Shown here: one piece after another, positions 25,693 to 35,433 of the stretch
How positions within the stretch are numbered: position 1 is the stretch's first letter
How the letters are laid out: every line of letters begins with the position of its first letter
Assembly: GCA_963204915.1 (NCBI GenBank)
Contig: CAUJHS010000030.1
Coordinates: forward strand, 33,791-97,790
Direction: 5' to 3'
Origin: Planctomycetota bacterium
GTDB lineage: Bacteria; Planctomycetota; Planctomycetia; Pirellulales; Pirellulaceae
Length of the DNA stretch: 64,000 nt
Translations under genes and position numbers: made by a program
The notes under the pieces: generated by a model
The model's input: the letters and a program-made list of their open reading frames with translations, nothing else
Database searches by the model: none
Told to the model about the DNA's origin: nothing

Positions 25693-26979
25693 TTACAGTC
25701 TCCAGGGCTCACGCAGCGCTTCGGAACGCAAACGATTGGCTTCATCATCGCCGACGAATTCATGGGTTTGATTGTCAAACTTGACCTGACGTCCCAGGTG
25801 CAGCGCGATGTTCGCAGCATGGCAAACGATATGCGCGTTGCAAGCAGCGTCGGCATTGCCTTTGGGCTGGCTGCGGGTCTTTACGCAGTCCAGGAAGTCG
25901 CGCACGTGGAAGGTGGCCGGGTAACCGCCGATCTCCTCGACGGTTCGTCCCGCGAGTAAAGCGGGCGAGCTAAGCACCAGCTTGCCGCTGTCGCCGGCTT
26001 CAACCCAGCCGTCCTCTCCCTCGAACCGAACGGGGCAAGAGCCAAGCGGAATCCAACCGGTTTCTCGGAAGATCAACTCCGTTCCGTTCTCATACCGAGC
26101 GACCAATTGCCCGTCTTTGGGCGGATCGTACTCGACCGGGGGTGCGCAATCATCGACGGCCCATTGGCATAAGTCGACGCAGTGCGAGCCCCACTCCAAG
26201 ACGCCGCCGCCGACCAGTCCGCCGCCTTTCTCAAAGTTGAAACCGTCGAGCAATTTGGCGTTGAAGGGGCGCCACGAGGCCGGGCCAAGATACATGTTCC
26301 AATCGACAATTTCGGGGTCCGGCTCCGGTTCCGCGGGAAGCCAGCCGCTCATCATGGCTTGCATACCCATGGGGTGTGCGTACACGCGCTTGATTTTGCC
26401 AAGTTTCCCCGTGCGCGCCAAAGCGCATGCAAATGCGAAGTGCGGCAGATTGCGCCGCTGGGTTCCGGCTTGAAACACCCGACCGGTACGGCGCATCGTT
26501 TCCGCCAGAATCAAACTTTGCGCGATGTTTTTGGTGACGGGTTTTTCACAGTACATATCCTTTCCGGCCTTGGCGGCGGTCATAGCGGCCGTAGCGTGCC
26601 AGTTCGGGCCGGTGGCGATCAACACGGCGTCAATGTCGTTACGGTCCAAGAGTTCGCGGAAGTCGCGATATATGGCGCAACCGTCCGTTCCGTATTTGCC
26701 GTCGACCATCTTCTTCACTGCGGTGCGGCGAGCTTGTTTGATGTCGCACACCGCGGCAAATTGCACGTCTTTTTGCTCCAGAAAACAGCCAAGATCGTAC
26801 GTGCCGCGGTTGCCAATGCCGATGCCGCCCACGATGATCCGCTCGCTGGGCGGTACGGCCCCATTCAAACCTAGCGCCGAGCCAGGAATAAACATAGGCG
26901 CCGTGACGGCGGCACCGGCCGCGGAAACAGCCGTCTTCAAAAACTTGCGTCGAGGAATCTGCGTACGCTTGTTCGACAT
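25693..26979 (-). CDS. Tat-exported Gfo/Idh/MocA-family oxidoreductase
   Basis: A 428-residue NAD(P)-dependent oxidoreductase. ATG 26979 (MSNKRTQIPRRKFLKTAV) gives a perfect twin-arginine signal, RRKFLKT, and has GGAGAG upstream; an in-frame extension to 27033 is not needed. The Rossmann motif is VGGIGIGNRG, the EKP motif is DMYCEKPVTKN, and the C-terminal sheet domain contains HCVDLCQWA. The family oxidises or reduces sugars or cyclitols. The substrate is not known, but export fits the periplasmic carbohydrate handling typical of planctomycetes. Confidence 0.92.
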   Translation of the reverse strand: MSNKRTQIPRRKFLKTAVSAAGAAVTAPMFIPGSALGLNGAVPPSERIIVGGIGIGNRGTYDLGCFLEQKDVQFAAVCDIKQARRTAVKKMVDGKYGTDGCAIYRDFRELLDRNDIDAVLIATGPNWHATAAMTAAKAGKDMYCEKPVTKNIAQSLILAETMRRTGRVFQAGTQRRNLPHFAFACALARTGKLGKIKRVYAHPMGMQAMMSGWLPAEPEPDPEIVDWNMYLGPASWRPFNAKLLDGFNFEKGGGLVGGGVLEWGSHCVDLCQWAVDDCAPPVEYDPPKDGQLVARYENGTELIFRETGWIPLGSCPVRFEGEDGWVEAGDSGKLVLSSPALLAGRTVEEIGGYPATFHVRDFLDCVKTRSQPKGNADAACNAHIVCHAANIALHLGRQVKFDNQTHEFVGDDEANRLRSEALREPWRL

Positions 26980-27412
26980 AACTACTCTCCTGATCGTGAT
27001 GATCGATGGATGGCCCGGACGCCGCGCCGACATCCCGGCAATGGTTTACGTTGTCAGAATACTCCCGCGGCGCGCCGTTCACCACCGCGGATCGTCCGAA
27101 ATTCTCATTTGCATCACGGCAGATTGATTGCTTAAGGATGGATGCATCGTCGGGCCGTATCCGATGCTTCCCTGCAATGCGAGGTTCTGCGTTGAACTGG
27201 CCAGCTTCGCTCGACGTAATCCATGTCGACAATGCGCGCCTTTGGTTCGCGTCCTTGGCGTCCGCGTTGGCAGGGGAATCTGTCGACGTCGACGTCAGAT
27301 TGGTTGCCCTGGAGGAGGAATTCACGGTAAACTAAAAGCACTCCTTCGTTTGGCTCCCGCCACGAACTCCTCCGCACACCTTCCCGCTTCCTCGTTCCCA
27401 CGTGCCGAACCC
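26980..27412. other. Divergent intergenic region (433 nt)
   Basis: It separates the Gfo/Idh/MocA gene (-) from the PSCyt1 array (+). The frame of the downstream protein is open through most of it (from 27128) but shows no family sequence. The only oddity is a short GTCGAC-type tandem near 27280-27296. No promoter could be fixed. Confidence 0.4.
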
Positions 27413-29977
27413 ATGCGCTGTACGCTTCGCTCATCACCCGCGTTGCTCCCTTGGCTTCCTGTCGTTGTGGTGCTTCTGAGCGGCTCGGCATCGTTGCGAG
27501 GCGCGGACGAGCCGGTGTCGTTCAATCGCGACATCCGGCCCATTCTTTCCGATAACTGCTTTGCCTGCCACGGACCGGACATGAACCGGTTACAGGCTGG
27601 GCTTCGGCTCGACGTGCGTGAAGCGGCCTTGGCGCCGGCCGACTCAGGTGAACCGGCGATTGTGCCCGGCGATCCGGATGCGAGCGAGTTAGTGCGTCGC
27701 ATACTCAGTGAAGATGACAGCGAACGCATGCCGCCTGAGGAGGCGAACAAAACTCTGACTGAGGCGCAAAAAAAATTATTGCAGCGGTGGATTGCACAAG
27801 GCGCCGAGTATCAACGTCATTGGGCGTATGAACCACCGATTAAAGCGCCAATTCCTTCGGGTGAGAACGGCGTTGATTTTCTGGTGCGCAAGCGGTTGGC
27901 GGCGATCGGGCTGAAACCATCGCCCGAAGCCGACCGACGTACGCTCATCCGTCGCGTGCACAGCGATTTGCTTGGGCTACCGCCCACGCCGGAACAAGTC
28001 GCCGCATTTGAGGCCGACGACCAGCCTGGCGCCTACGAGCGCATGGTAGAACAAGCGCTGGCAAGTCCGCATTACGGCGAGCGCATGGCGATTGGGTGGC
28101 TGGACGTGGTCCGCTTTGCCGACACGATTGGCTATCACAGCGACAACCCGCGGAATGTATGGCCCTACCGCGACTGGGTCATCCAAAGCTTCAACGACAA
28201 CAAGCCCTTCGATCAGTTTACGATTGAGCAAGTCGCGGGAGATTTGCTACCCAATGCGACCGTGCAAACGCGCGTGGGATCGGCGTTCAATCGCTTGCTC
28301 TTGAGCACCGAAGAAGGCGGCGCTCAACCCAAAGACTATGAAGCGCGCATGTTGACCGACCGCGTGCGGGCGATCGGTGCGGCGTGGTTGGGGCAAACCA
28401 CCGGTTGCGCACAGTGCCACGATCATAAGTTCGACCCGTTTACCATGCGGGACTTTTACGGCTTGGGCGCGTTCTTCGCCGACATCCAAGAGCCGATCAT
28501 CGGTCGGCGTGAAGATGGAATTGTGGTCGCGTCGGAGGAAGAAGAAAAACGCCTGGCGGAGCTGGATGCTCAGCTTAGCGACGCGCGACAGCGATTCAAC
28601 GCCGCGACCAGCGAGTTAGACGCCGCCCAGGCAGAATGGGAAACGAAAGCCATCACCGATGGTGCTCAACTGCCCGAAACGTTGCCTGAGTCCAAGGCGC
28701 CTGAGGACGCAAAGAAAGCGGCGCAGGCGGCTGCGGCGGCGCTGGCCAAAGAGGTCAAGAACCGGTCGGCCAAAGAGAAGGAAGCAATCCAGACGTACTA
28801 TCGTACTTATGTTAACAAGTCGCGCCAGGCGGACTTTGAGGCCTTGGCAAAAGCCGAGAACGAGCGGAATGCGTTTTACAACGCACTCCCCAAATGCCTG
28901 GTGAGCATTAGCACATCCAACAAACGCACGGTGCGCATACTTCCCCGCGGCAATTGGATGGACGAAACCGGCGAAATTATGAAACCGGCCTTGCCGCACT
29001 ACTTGCCTCAGCCGACCGTCGAAGGGCGCGACCTGAATCGGCTCGACCTGGCGCAGTGGTTGGTTACTCGCGATAACCCGCTGACGGCGCGGACCGTCAT
29101 GAACCGGTTGTGGAAACAATTCTTTGGTACGGGTCTTAGCAAAGTACTGGACGACTTGGGGGCCCAAGGCGAGCCTCCGCCAAACCCTGAACTACTGGAC
29201 TGGCTCGCTTGCGAGTTCATGGATTCGGGCTGGGATCTTAAGCACATGGTGCGCACCATCGTCACCAGTCAAACGTATCGACAGGTTTCGACCGCGACGC
29301 CCGAGTTACTTGCGGCCGACCCGTACAATCGTGAGCATGCGCGTCAAAGCGCGTTTCGTGTCGATGCCGAGTTGGTCCGCGATTACGCGCTTTCCGTATC
29401 CGGATTACTGTCTCGCAAGATTGGCGGGCCGAGTGTAAAGCCCTACCAGCCGGAGGGCTACTGGGAAAACCTGAATTTCCCGCAGCGGCAATACATCGCG
29501 GACACCGGCGACTCGCAATACCGCCGAGGTTTGTACACCTGGTGGCAACGCTCGTTTCTGCATCCGAGTATGGTCGCATTCGATGCTCCAAGCCGCGAGG
29601 AGTGCGCCGCCGAGCGAACCCGGTCGAATATACCGCAACAGGCGTTAGTGCTGCTCAACGATCCGACTTACGTTGAGGCGGCGCGCGCATTCGCAGCAAG
29701 AATACTGAGCGAATGTTCGGGATCCCCCGAGGAGCGAATCACGTGGGCCTGGCGGCAAGCGTTACAGCGCGACCCTCGCCCCGAGGAACGACAAGTCTTG
29801 GAACAATTACTGGCGAAACATCAGGCGATCTATCGCGAAAATCCCGAGTCCGCCGCGGCCCTGCTCAAAGTAGGTATGACGCCCGCGCCGAGCGCGCTGA
29901 ACCAGGCGGAATTGGCTGCATGGACGCATGTGGCGCGCGTGTTACTCAATCTGCACGAATCCATTACTCGCTCTTGA
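27413..29977 (+). CDS. Secreted PSCyt1/DUF1549/DUF1553 protein
   Basis: An 854-residue protein. ATG 27413 gives a signal peptide (LPWLPVVVVLLSGSASLRGA). A planctomycete cytochrome-c domain (PSCyt1) follows, with CFACHGPD and the distal MPP. DUF1549 is next (LLGLPPTPEQVAAFEADD, HYGERMAIGWLDVVRFADT), with a second heme-like CAQCHDHKFDP. A charged coiled coil (about 385-490) precedes DUF1553 (NPLTARTVMNRLWKQFFG, FDAPSREECAAER). The function of these families is unestablished; covalent heme and export suggest periplasmic redox or carbohydrate-associated roles. It is followed 30 nt later by a DUF1501 gene, the usual partner. Confidence 0.93.
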   Translation: MRCTLRSSPALLPWLPVVVVLLSGSASLRGADEPVSFNRDIRPILSDNCFACHGPDMNRLQAGLRLDVREAALAPADSGEPAIVPGDPDASELVRRILSEDDSERMPPEEANKTLTEAQKKLLQRWIAQGAEYQRHWAYEPPIKAPIPSGENGVDFLVRKRLAAIGLKPSPEADRRTLIRRVHSDLLGLPPTPEQVAAFEADDQPGAYERMVEQALASPHYGERMAIGWLDVVRFADTIGYHSDNPRNVWPYRDWVIQSFNDNKPFDQFTIEQVAGDLLPNATVQTRVGSAFNRLLLSTEEGGAQPKDYEARMLTDRVRAIGAAWLGQTTGCAQCHDHKFDPFTMRDFYGLGAFFADIQEPIIGRREDGIVVASEEEEKRLAELDAQLSDARQRFNAATSELDAAQAEWETKAITDGAQLPETLPESKAPEDAKKAAQAAAAALAKEVKNRSAKEKEAIQTYYRTYVNKSRQADFEALAKAENERNAFYNALPKCLVSISTSNKRTVRILPRGNWMDETGEIMKPALPHYLPQPTVEGRDLNRLDLAQWLVTRDNPLTARTVMNRLWKQFFGTGLSKVLDDLGAQGEPPPNPELLDWLACEFMDSGWDLKHMVRTIVTSQTYRQVSTATPELLAADPYNREHARQSAFRVDAELVRDYALSVSGLLSRKIGGPSVKPYQPEGYWENLNFPQRQYIADTGDSQYRRGLYTWWQRSFLHPSMVAFDAPSREECAAERTRSNIPQQALVLLNDPTYVEAARAFAARILSECSGSPEERITWAWRQALQRDPRPEERQVLEQLLAKHQAIYRENPESAAALLKVGMTPAPSALNQAELAAWTHVARVLLNLHESITRS

Positions 29978-30007
29978 GTTCCTGCCTTTTGCATTTTCCA
30001 ATCGACC

Positions 30008-31444
30008 ATGAGGTTCGCGATGGCGACTTCGCCCGTTACGGTCAACCGCCGCTGCTTTCTGGGCCAAAGCACTCAGGGGCTGTTCGGCGTGGCGCTCGCA
30101 TCGCTGCTCGAACCAACGCTCCTGCGCGCGGAGCCGTCGCGCGGAGTGCTGGGCGCGCCGCCTTTGCCGCAAAAGGTGAAGCGCGTCATCTGGCTGACGA
30201 TGGCCGGAGGACCGTCGCACTTGGAGTTGTTCGACCGGAAACCCAAGTTGGCCGAGATGAACGGTCAACCGATGCCGGAAAGTTTGACGCGCGGCCAGCA
30301 ACTGGCGCAGCTGCAAGGGCAAAAACTGTTTTGCTTGGGCCCCATGTTCCCCTTCAAGCAATACGGTAGGAGCGGTATGGAGTTGTGCGAGTTGCTGCCG
30401 CACATCGGTTCGGCCGCCGACGACATTTGCTTGATCCGTTCGATGACCACCGACGCCATCAATCACGATCCGGCCCACATGTTCATGAACACCGGTTCGC
30501 AAATCGCGGGCCGGCCGAGTATGGGAGCATGGGTCACCTACGGGTTGGGCAGCGAGGCGGAAAACCTTCCTGGTTTCGTGGTGTTGGTTTCCACGGGCAA
30601 AGGCCGTTCGCCGCAACCGATCTCCGCGCGACAATGGAGCAGCGGGTTTTTGCCCAGCCGGCATCAGGGAGTGCAGTTACGGTCGCAAGGCGAGCCGGTG
30701 CTGTACCTCAACGCGCCGCCGGGCATCTCGCTTGATCAACAGTCGGCCGATGTATCGGCCATTAACGCATTGAATCGAAATCGCGACGTCGTCGCGCATG
30801 ATCCCGAAATCGCCACGCGAATCGCCCAGTATGAAATGGCGTTTCAAATGCAATCGAGCGTTCCGGAACTGATGGACCTGGCCGACGAAGATTCGCAGAC
30901 CATTGCCCGGTACGGATGTGAACCTGGCGATGGCTCGTTCGCTTCGAATTGTCTGCTGGCGCGGCGGCTAGCCGAACGCGGCGTGCGATTCATTCAGTTG
31001 TATCATCGCGACTGGGACCATCACAGCCTGTTACGCGAGGAGCTTCCCCTGCGAGCCCGCGAGGTAGATCAAGCGTCCGCCGCGCTGATTGCCGATCTGA
31101 AACATCTAGGCATGTTCGACGAGACGCTGATTGTGTGGACGGGCGAGTTTGGCCGTACCCCCATGTCGCAAGGAAATAAAGGCCCGATTGGCCGCGATCA
31201 TCACAACAAGTCGATGGCGATGTGGCTGGCCGGAGCCGGCGTGCGCGGCGGTATGGTTTACGGCGCCACGGACGATCTTGGCTACGCGGCGGTGGACCAG
31301 ATTTGCACCGTTCACGATCTGCACGCAACGATGTTGCACCAATTGGGAATCCGGCATGACGCGTTTAGCGTAAAGTTTCAAGGACTCGACGCCAAACTCA
31401 CCGGAGTTGAAGGCGCCAACGTCCTGCACGATATCCTCTCTTGA
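30008..31444 (+). CDS. DUF1501 (sulfatase-like fold) Tat protein, copy 1
   Basis: A 478-residue DUF1501 protein, a family with an alkaline-phosphatase/sulfatase-like fold but no FGly motif. The start is ATG 30008, with a second in-frame ATG at 30020. The N-terminus RRCFLGQSTQGLFGVALASLL is a Tat-like signal. Family marks are RVIWLTMAGGPSHLELFD, NHDPAHMFMNTGSQIAGRPSMG, GEFGRTPMSQG and GRDHHNKSMAMWLAG. The Asp/His set suits metal binding. It is paired with the PSCyt1 gene 30 nt upstream and followed by a close paralogue. The reaction is unknown. Confidence 0.93.
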   Translation: MRFAMATSPVTVNRRCFLGQSTQGLFGVALASLLEPTLLRAEPSRGVLGAPPLPQKVKRVIWLTMAGGPSHLELFDRKPKLAEMNGQPMPESLTRGQQLAQLQGQKLFCLGPMFPFKQYGRSGMELCELLPHIGSAADDICLIRSMTTDAINHDPAHMFMNTGSQIAGRPSMGAWVTYGLGSEAENLPGFVVLVSTGKGRSPQPISARQWSSGFLPSRHQGVQLRSQGEPVLYLNAPPGISLDQQSADVSAINALNRNRDVVAHDPEIATRIAQYEMAFQMQSSVPELMDLADEDSQTIARYGCEPGDGSFASNCLLARRLAERGVRFIQLYHRDWDHHSLLREELPLRAREVDQASAALIADLKHLGMFDETLIVWTGEFGRTPMSQGNKGPIGRDHHNKSMAMWLAGAGVRGGMVYGATDDLGYAAVDQICTVHDLHATMLHQLGIRHDAFSVKFQGLDAKLTGVEGANVLHDILS

Positions 31445-31461
31445 TCCAAAGCTCGGTTGTC

Positions 31462-32880
31462 ATGAAGCTCCAACCTTATTCGCCGCTGACGCGTCGTTCC
31501 TTTCTTGGCCGAACATCGCAAGGACTGGGCGCCGTCGCGCTCAGTTCGCTGTTAGGCTCCTCACGCACCGAGGCGGCCCCGACTCGCGGCGTACTAGGAC
31601 AACTGCCGTTTCCGCAAAGAGCCAAGCGTGTGATCTGGCTAACGATGGCGGGCGGGCCTTCGCACTTAGAGACTTTTGATCCGAAACCCAAGCTTGCCGA
31701 AATGCACGGTAAGCCGATGCCAGAAAGTCTAACCAAAGGGCAGCAGCTCGCGCAGTTGCAAGGTCAACCGCTGAATTGCTTTGGTCCGCAACATCCGTTC
31801 GAAAAATTCGGCCAGAACGGCATCGAGATTTGCGCCTTGTTCCCGCACATCGGCTCCGTGATTGATGAAATCTGTCTGATCCGCTCGATGACGACCGATG
31901 CGATCAATCACGATCCGGCCCACATGTTTATGAACACGGGCTCGCAGATTGCTGGTCGGCCCAGCATGGGATCGTGGGTCACGTACGGGCTTGGAAGCGA
32001 AGCAGAGGACCTACCTGGCTTCGTGGTGCTCACCTCACTCGGTCAAGGCGGGCAAAACCAACCGATTGCCGCCCGACAGTGGAGCAGCGGCTTTTTGCCC
32101 AGTAAGTTTCAAGGCGTACAATTGCGCAGCAAGGGCGATCCAGTGCTGTATCTGTCCACGCCGACAGGAGTCGCCGCGGACCAACAAGCCGCGGATGTCG
32201 CAGCCATCAACACGCTCAACAAGCAGCACGACGCCCTCGTTCACGATCCGGAAATCGCCACGCGCATCGCCCAATACGAAATGGCGTTTCAAATGCAGGC
32301 GAGCATTCCCGAGCTTATGAATGTGGCCGACGAAAGTCAGGAAACGCTCGACCTGTACGGTTGCCAACCCGGAGACGGTTCGTTCGCCGCCAATTGCTTG
32401 CTTTCGCGTAGGTTGGCGGAACGCGGCGTGCGGTTTATTCAGCTCTACCACAAGGACTGGGATCATCACGGCGGCGTAAAAGACGGCGTAGCGCAAAAAG
32501 CTCGCGAAATCGACCGCGCCTGCATGGCGTTAATCACGGATCTGAAGCGCAGGAGCATGCTCGACGAAACGCTGATTGTATGGGCCGGAGAGTTCGGACG
32601 TACGCCTATGTCGCAAGGCGGTAGCGGACGCGATCATCATAACAAAGCGATGTCTGTATGGTTATGCGGCGCCGGGGTGCGCGGAGGAATGGTGTACGGC
32701 GCGTCGGATGACCTGGGATACGCCGCCGTCGATCGCCTAGCCACCGTTCATGACCTGCACGCCACCATGCTCCACTTACTTGGCATCCGACACGACTCCT
32801 TTAGTGTCAAGTTTCAAGGCCTCGACGCAAGACTCACCGGCGTGGAGGGAGCGTACGTACTGAAAGACATTTTAACGTGA
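31462..32880 (+). CDS. DUF1501 Tat protein, copy 2 (tandem paralogue)
   Basis: A 472-residue protein; ATG 31462 (MKLQPYSPLTRRSFLGRTS) gives the Tat motif RRSFLGR, better than a TTG at 31441. It follows copy 1 after 17 nt. The two share long identical runs (VIWLTMAGGPSHLE, LIRSMTTDAINHDPAHMFMN), so this is a tandem duplication, yet many third positions differ and it is not very recent. GEFGRTPMSQGG and GRDHHNKAM are conserved, so both copies are probably functional. The two products may have divided roles. Confidence 0.93.
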   Translation: MKLQPYSPLTRRSFLGRTSQGLGAVALSSLLGSSRTEAAPTRGVLGQLPFPQRAKRVIWLTMAGGPSHLETFDPKPKLAEMHGKPMPESLTKGQQLAQLQGQPLNCFGPQHPFEKFGQNGIEICALFPHIGSVIDEICLIRSMTTDAINHDPAHMFMNTGSQIAGRPSMGSWVTYGLGSEAEDLPGFVVLTSLGQGGQNQPIAARQWSSGFLPSKFQGVQLRSKGDPVLYLSTPTGVAADQQAADVAAINTLNKQHDALVHDPEIATRIAQYEMAFQMQASIPELMNVADESQETLDLYGCQPGDGSFAANCLLSRRLAERGVRFIQLYHKDWDHHGGVKDGVAQKAREIDRACMALITDLKRRSMLDETLIVWAGEFGRTPMSQGGSGRDHHNKAMSVWLCGAGVRGGMVYGASDDLGYAAVDRLATVHDLHATMLHLLGIRHDSFSVKFQGLDARLTGVEGAYVLKDILT

Positions 32881-32975
32881 CCTCCCACTGCGAATTCACC
32901 GACATGCCTGTGGCTCGCGCTACCGTAATACGGCGGAAGTACGCAGCCCTTCGTGTCAAACGTGGTTCACCATTC

Positions 32976-35384
32976 ATGCGTACTTGCGTTCTGCTGGTTG
33001 TCCTTGCTCACGCTTTCACTGCGTACGGCGCCGAGATTGACTTTGCGCATGATATTGCACCGTTGTTAAAGCAACGTTGCGGCGCGTGTCATAGCGGCTC
33101 GCAAAAAAAGGGCGGATTCTCGTTCAACACGCGCGAGTCGCTGCTCGCGGGCGGCGAAACGGGGCGCGGCGTGATTGCCGGCGATCCGCAAGCGAGCCAA
33201 CTGTACCAACGGATTAGCACCGACGACGAATCGCTGCGGATGCCGCCCGAGGGTGAACCGCTCACTCCGGATCAGACGGCGCTGATCGCTCGTTGGATTC
33301 AGGAAGGCGTCCGCTGGGAGCCGGGCTTCACGTTCGGACCCATCGTTTACGAGCCGCCGCTCAAGCCGCGCATGCCTGACCTGCCGGAGCCAACGGCCGG
33401 ACGTGAGCATCCGGTTGATCGAATCCTCGATGCGCACCTGACGAAGCAAGGTGCGACCCTCTTGCCGCGGCTTGATGATGAAACGTTCTTACGTCGCGCA
33501 TCGCTTGATCTGATCGGTCTGTTGCCCACGCCCGAGGAGCGAGCCGCCTACCTTCACGATCCGGCGCCCGACAAGCGTCTGAGGCTCGTTCGTTCACTGC
33601 TTGCGCGCGATGTTGACTATGCCGAACATTGGCTCACGTTTTGGAACGACTTGTTGCGTAACGATTACGCAGGAACAGGTTTTATCACCGGCGGGCGCAA
33701 ACAGATTTCAAAGTGGCTTTATGAGTCGCTCGTGACGAACAAACCTTATGATGAGTTTGCACGCGAACTCATCGCACCTCCGACCGAAGAGAGTTCAGGA
33801 TTTGCCGACGGAATCCGCTGGCGCGGTGAAGTGAGCGCCGGCCAGACCGTGGAAATTCAGTTCGCGCAAAGTGTGGGGCAAACCTTTTTGGGAATCAACT
33901 TGAAGTGCGCTTCATGTCACGACAGTTTTATCGACCGTTGGACCTTGAAAGACGCCTACGGTTTGGCGGCGATTTACGCTCAGCGTGAGTTGGAAATCCA
34001 CCGTTGCGATAAACCGACCGGCCAGTCGGCGCAGCCTGCATGGCTGTTCGACGAACTAGGGCAAGTCGACGCAAACGCTTCCCAGCCGGAGCGCCTTCGC
34101 CAATTGGCGTCTCTGATGACGCATCGTGAGAATGGGCGTTTTACCCGCACGCTGGTGAATCGGTTGTGGCGCCAACTGATGGGCCGGGGAATTGTCCATC
34201 CTCCCGACGCGATGCAAAGCGAGCCTTGGAACGCCGATTTGCTGGACTACCTGGCGGAATACCTGGTCGAGAATGGCTACGACATCAAAAAGACGCTGGA
34301 GTTGATCGCTACTTCCGAAGCGTACCAATCCAAAGCCGAGCGAGTGACCGAGGACACCGATTCGCAAGGTTACCGATACGCGGGACCGCGCTCCAAGCGA
34401 ATGACAGCCGAGCAACTGGTCGATTGCATTTGGCAAATCACGGGCGCGGCGCCAAAAAAGTTCGATGCGCCGGTTGCGCGCGGCCCGCGCCTTCCCACGC
34501 CTCCAACGACGCCGCTTGCCGGCGACTGGATTTGGTCTCAAGCCGACGCGGCCCATGTCGCCGCAGGCGAGACCATCGCCTTTCGGAAACGATGGGACCT
34601 ATCGGAGGCTCCGTCGCACGGCTATGCGGTGCTTTCTTGTGATAATGCCTACACGCTCTACGTGAACGGCGTTCGCGTCCAGGCCGGCGAGAATTGGGAA
34701 CAGCCCGATCTGGTTTCGATGTCCAACCTGAAGGCCGGCGTCAACGAGGTTTTGATCGTCGCCAAAAACTCGGGCAGTGGTCCTAATCCTGCTGGCTTAT
34801 TCTTCGAAGCGCGCTGGATGGACAGTAAGGGGAATGCACAGTCACTTGGTTCGGATGAAACATGGCTGTGGAGCAAGCAATTGCCGGCGCCCTCCGGAAA
34901 GTACAAACGACTGCCCGAGGACTGGCGTCCTGCCGCGAAAACGCGAGACCCGCAAGTTTGGATGAACCGGCTCGAAGGCGAACTTTTGTCACTCCTGTCG
35001 CAAGGCGACGCCGCATCTCAGTTCATGGTGCGCGCTTCGCTGCTCAAGAGCGACTTTCTCATGCGTTCGTTGGGTCGTCCAAATCGCGATCAAATCGTTA
35101 GTGTTCGCCCCATGGAGCTAACCACACTGGAAGCGATTGACCTTTCCAACGGTGAGGCGTTAGCCAACCTAATGCGGCAAGGCGCGGAGAATCTGCTTAA
35201 CCGGAAAGGGAGTTCGCCGGACGAGTTCGTCGGCTGGCTTTACCGTTTTGCGCTCAGCCGCGAGCCCACTCCCGAAGAGCTTCGCACGCTGTCCGAAGCG
35301 CTCGGCGTCGAGCTAACCTCGCACGGAATTGAAGATGTTTTGTGGACTGTGATTATGCTCCCGGAATTTCAGCTGGTGCGTTAA
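32976..35384 (+). CDS. Secreted PSCyt1/DUF1549/DUF1553 protein with inserted beta-sandwich
   Basis: An 802-residue protein. ATG 32976 (MRTCVLLVVLAHAFTAYGAE) gives a signal peptide; the frame is open upstream to 32877 without similarity. PSCyt1 has CGACHSGS. DUF1549 (LIGLLPTPEERAAYL) contains a second CASCHDSF. DUF1553 (NGRFTRTLVNRLWRQLMG) is interrupted near residues 515-635 by a galactose-binding-like beta-sandwich (AYTLYVNGVRVQAGENW, LIVAKNSGSGPNPAGLFFEA), as found on many glycosidases. A sugar-binding role for the insert is inferred. It is in the co-directional array with the DUF1501 genes. Confidence 0.92.
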   Translation: MRTCVLLVVLAHAFTAYGAEIDFAHDIAPLLKQRCGACHSGSQKKGGFSFNTRESLLAGGETGRGVIAGDPQASQLYQRISTDDESLRMPPEGEPLTPDQTALIARWIQEGVRWEPGFTFGPIVYEPPLKPRMPDLPEPTAGREHPVDRILDAHLTKQGATLLPRLDDETFLRRASLDLIGLLPTPEERAAYLHDPAPDKRLRLVRSLLARDVDYAEHWLTFWNDLLRNDYAGTGFITGGRKQISKWLYESLVTNKPYDEFARELIAPPTEESSGFADGIRWRGEVSAGQTVEIQFAQSVGQTFLGINLKCASCHDSFIDRWTLKDAYGLAAIYAQRELEIHRCDKPTGQSAQPAWLFDELGQVDANASQPERLRQLASLMTHRENGRFTRTLVNRLWRQLMGRGIVHPPDAMQSEPWNADLLDYLAEYLVENGYDIKKTLELIATSEAYQSKAERVTEDTDSQGYRYAGPRSKRMTAEQLVDCIWQITGAAPKKFDAPVARGPRLPTPPTTPLAGDWIWSQADAAHVAAGETIAFRKRWDLSEAPSHGYAVLSCDNAYTLYVNGVRVQAGENWEQPDLVSMSNLKAGVNEVLIVAKNSGSGPNPAGLFFEARWMDSKGNAQSLGSDETWLWSKQLPAPSGKYKRLPEDWRPAAKTRDPQVWMNRLEGELLSLLSQGDAASQFMVRASLLKSDFLMRSLGRPNRDQIVSVRPMELTTLEAIDLSNGEALANLMRQGAENLLNRKGSSPDEFVGWLYRFALSREPTPEELRTLSEALGVELTSHGIEDVLWTVIMLPEFQLVR

Positions 35385-35433
35385 ACGATTTGCGCGGACT
35401 CACGTATCCTGACCAACGCTAACAAACATTGTC

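Noticed and set aside
27128..27412. N-terminal extension of the first PSCyt1 protein
   Set aside because: No family similarity, and a good signal peptide begins at 27413.
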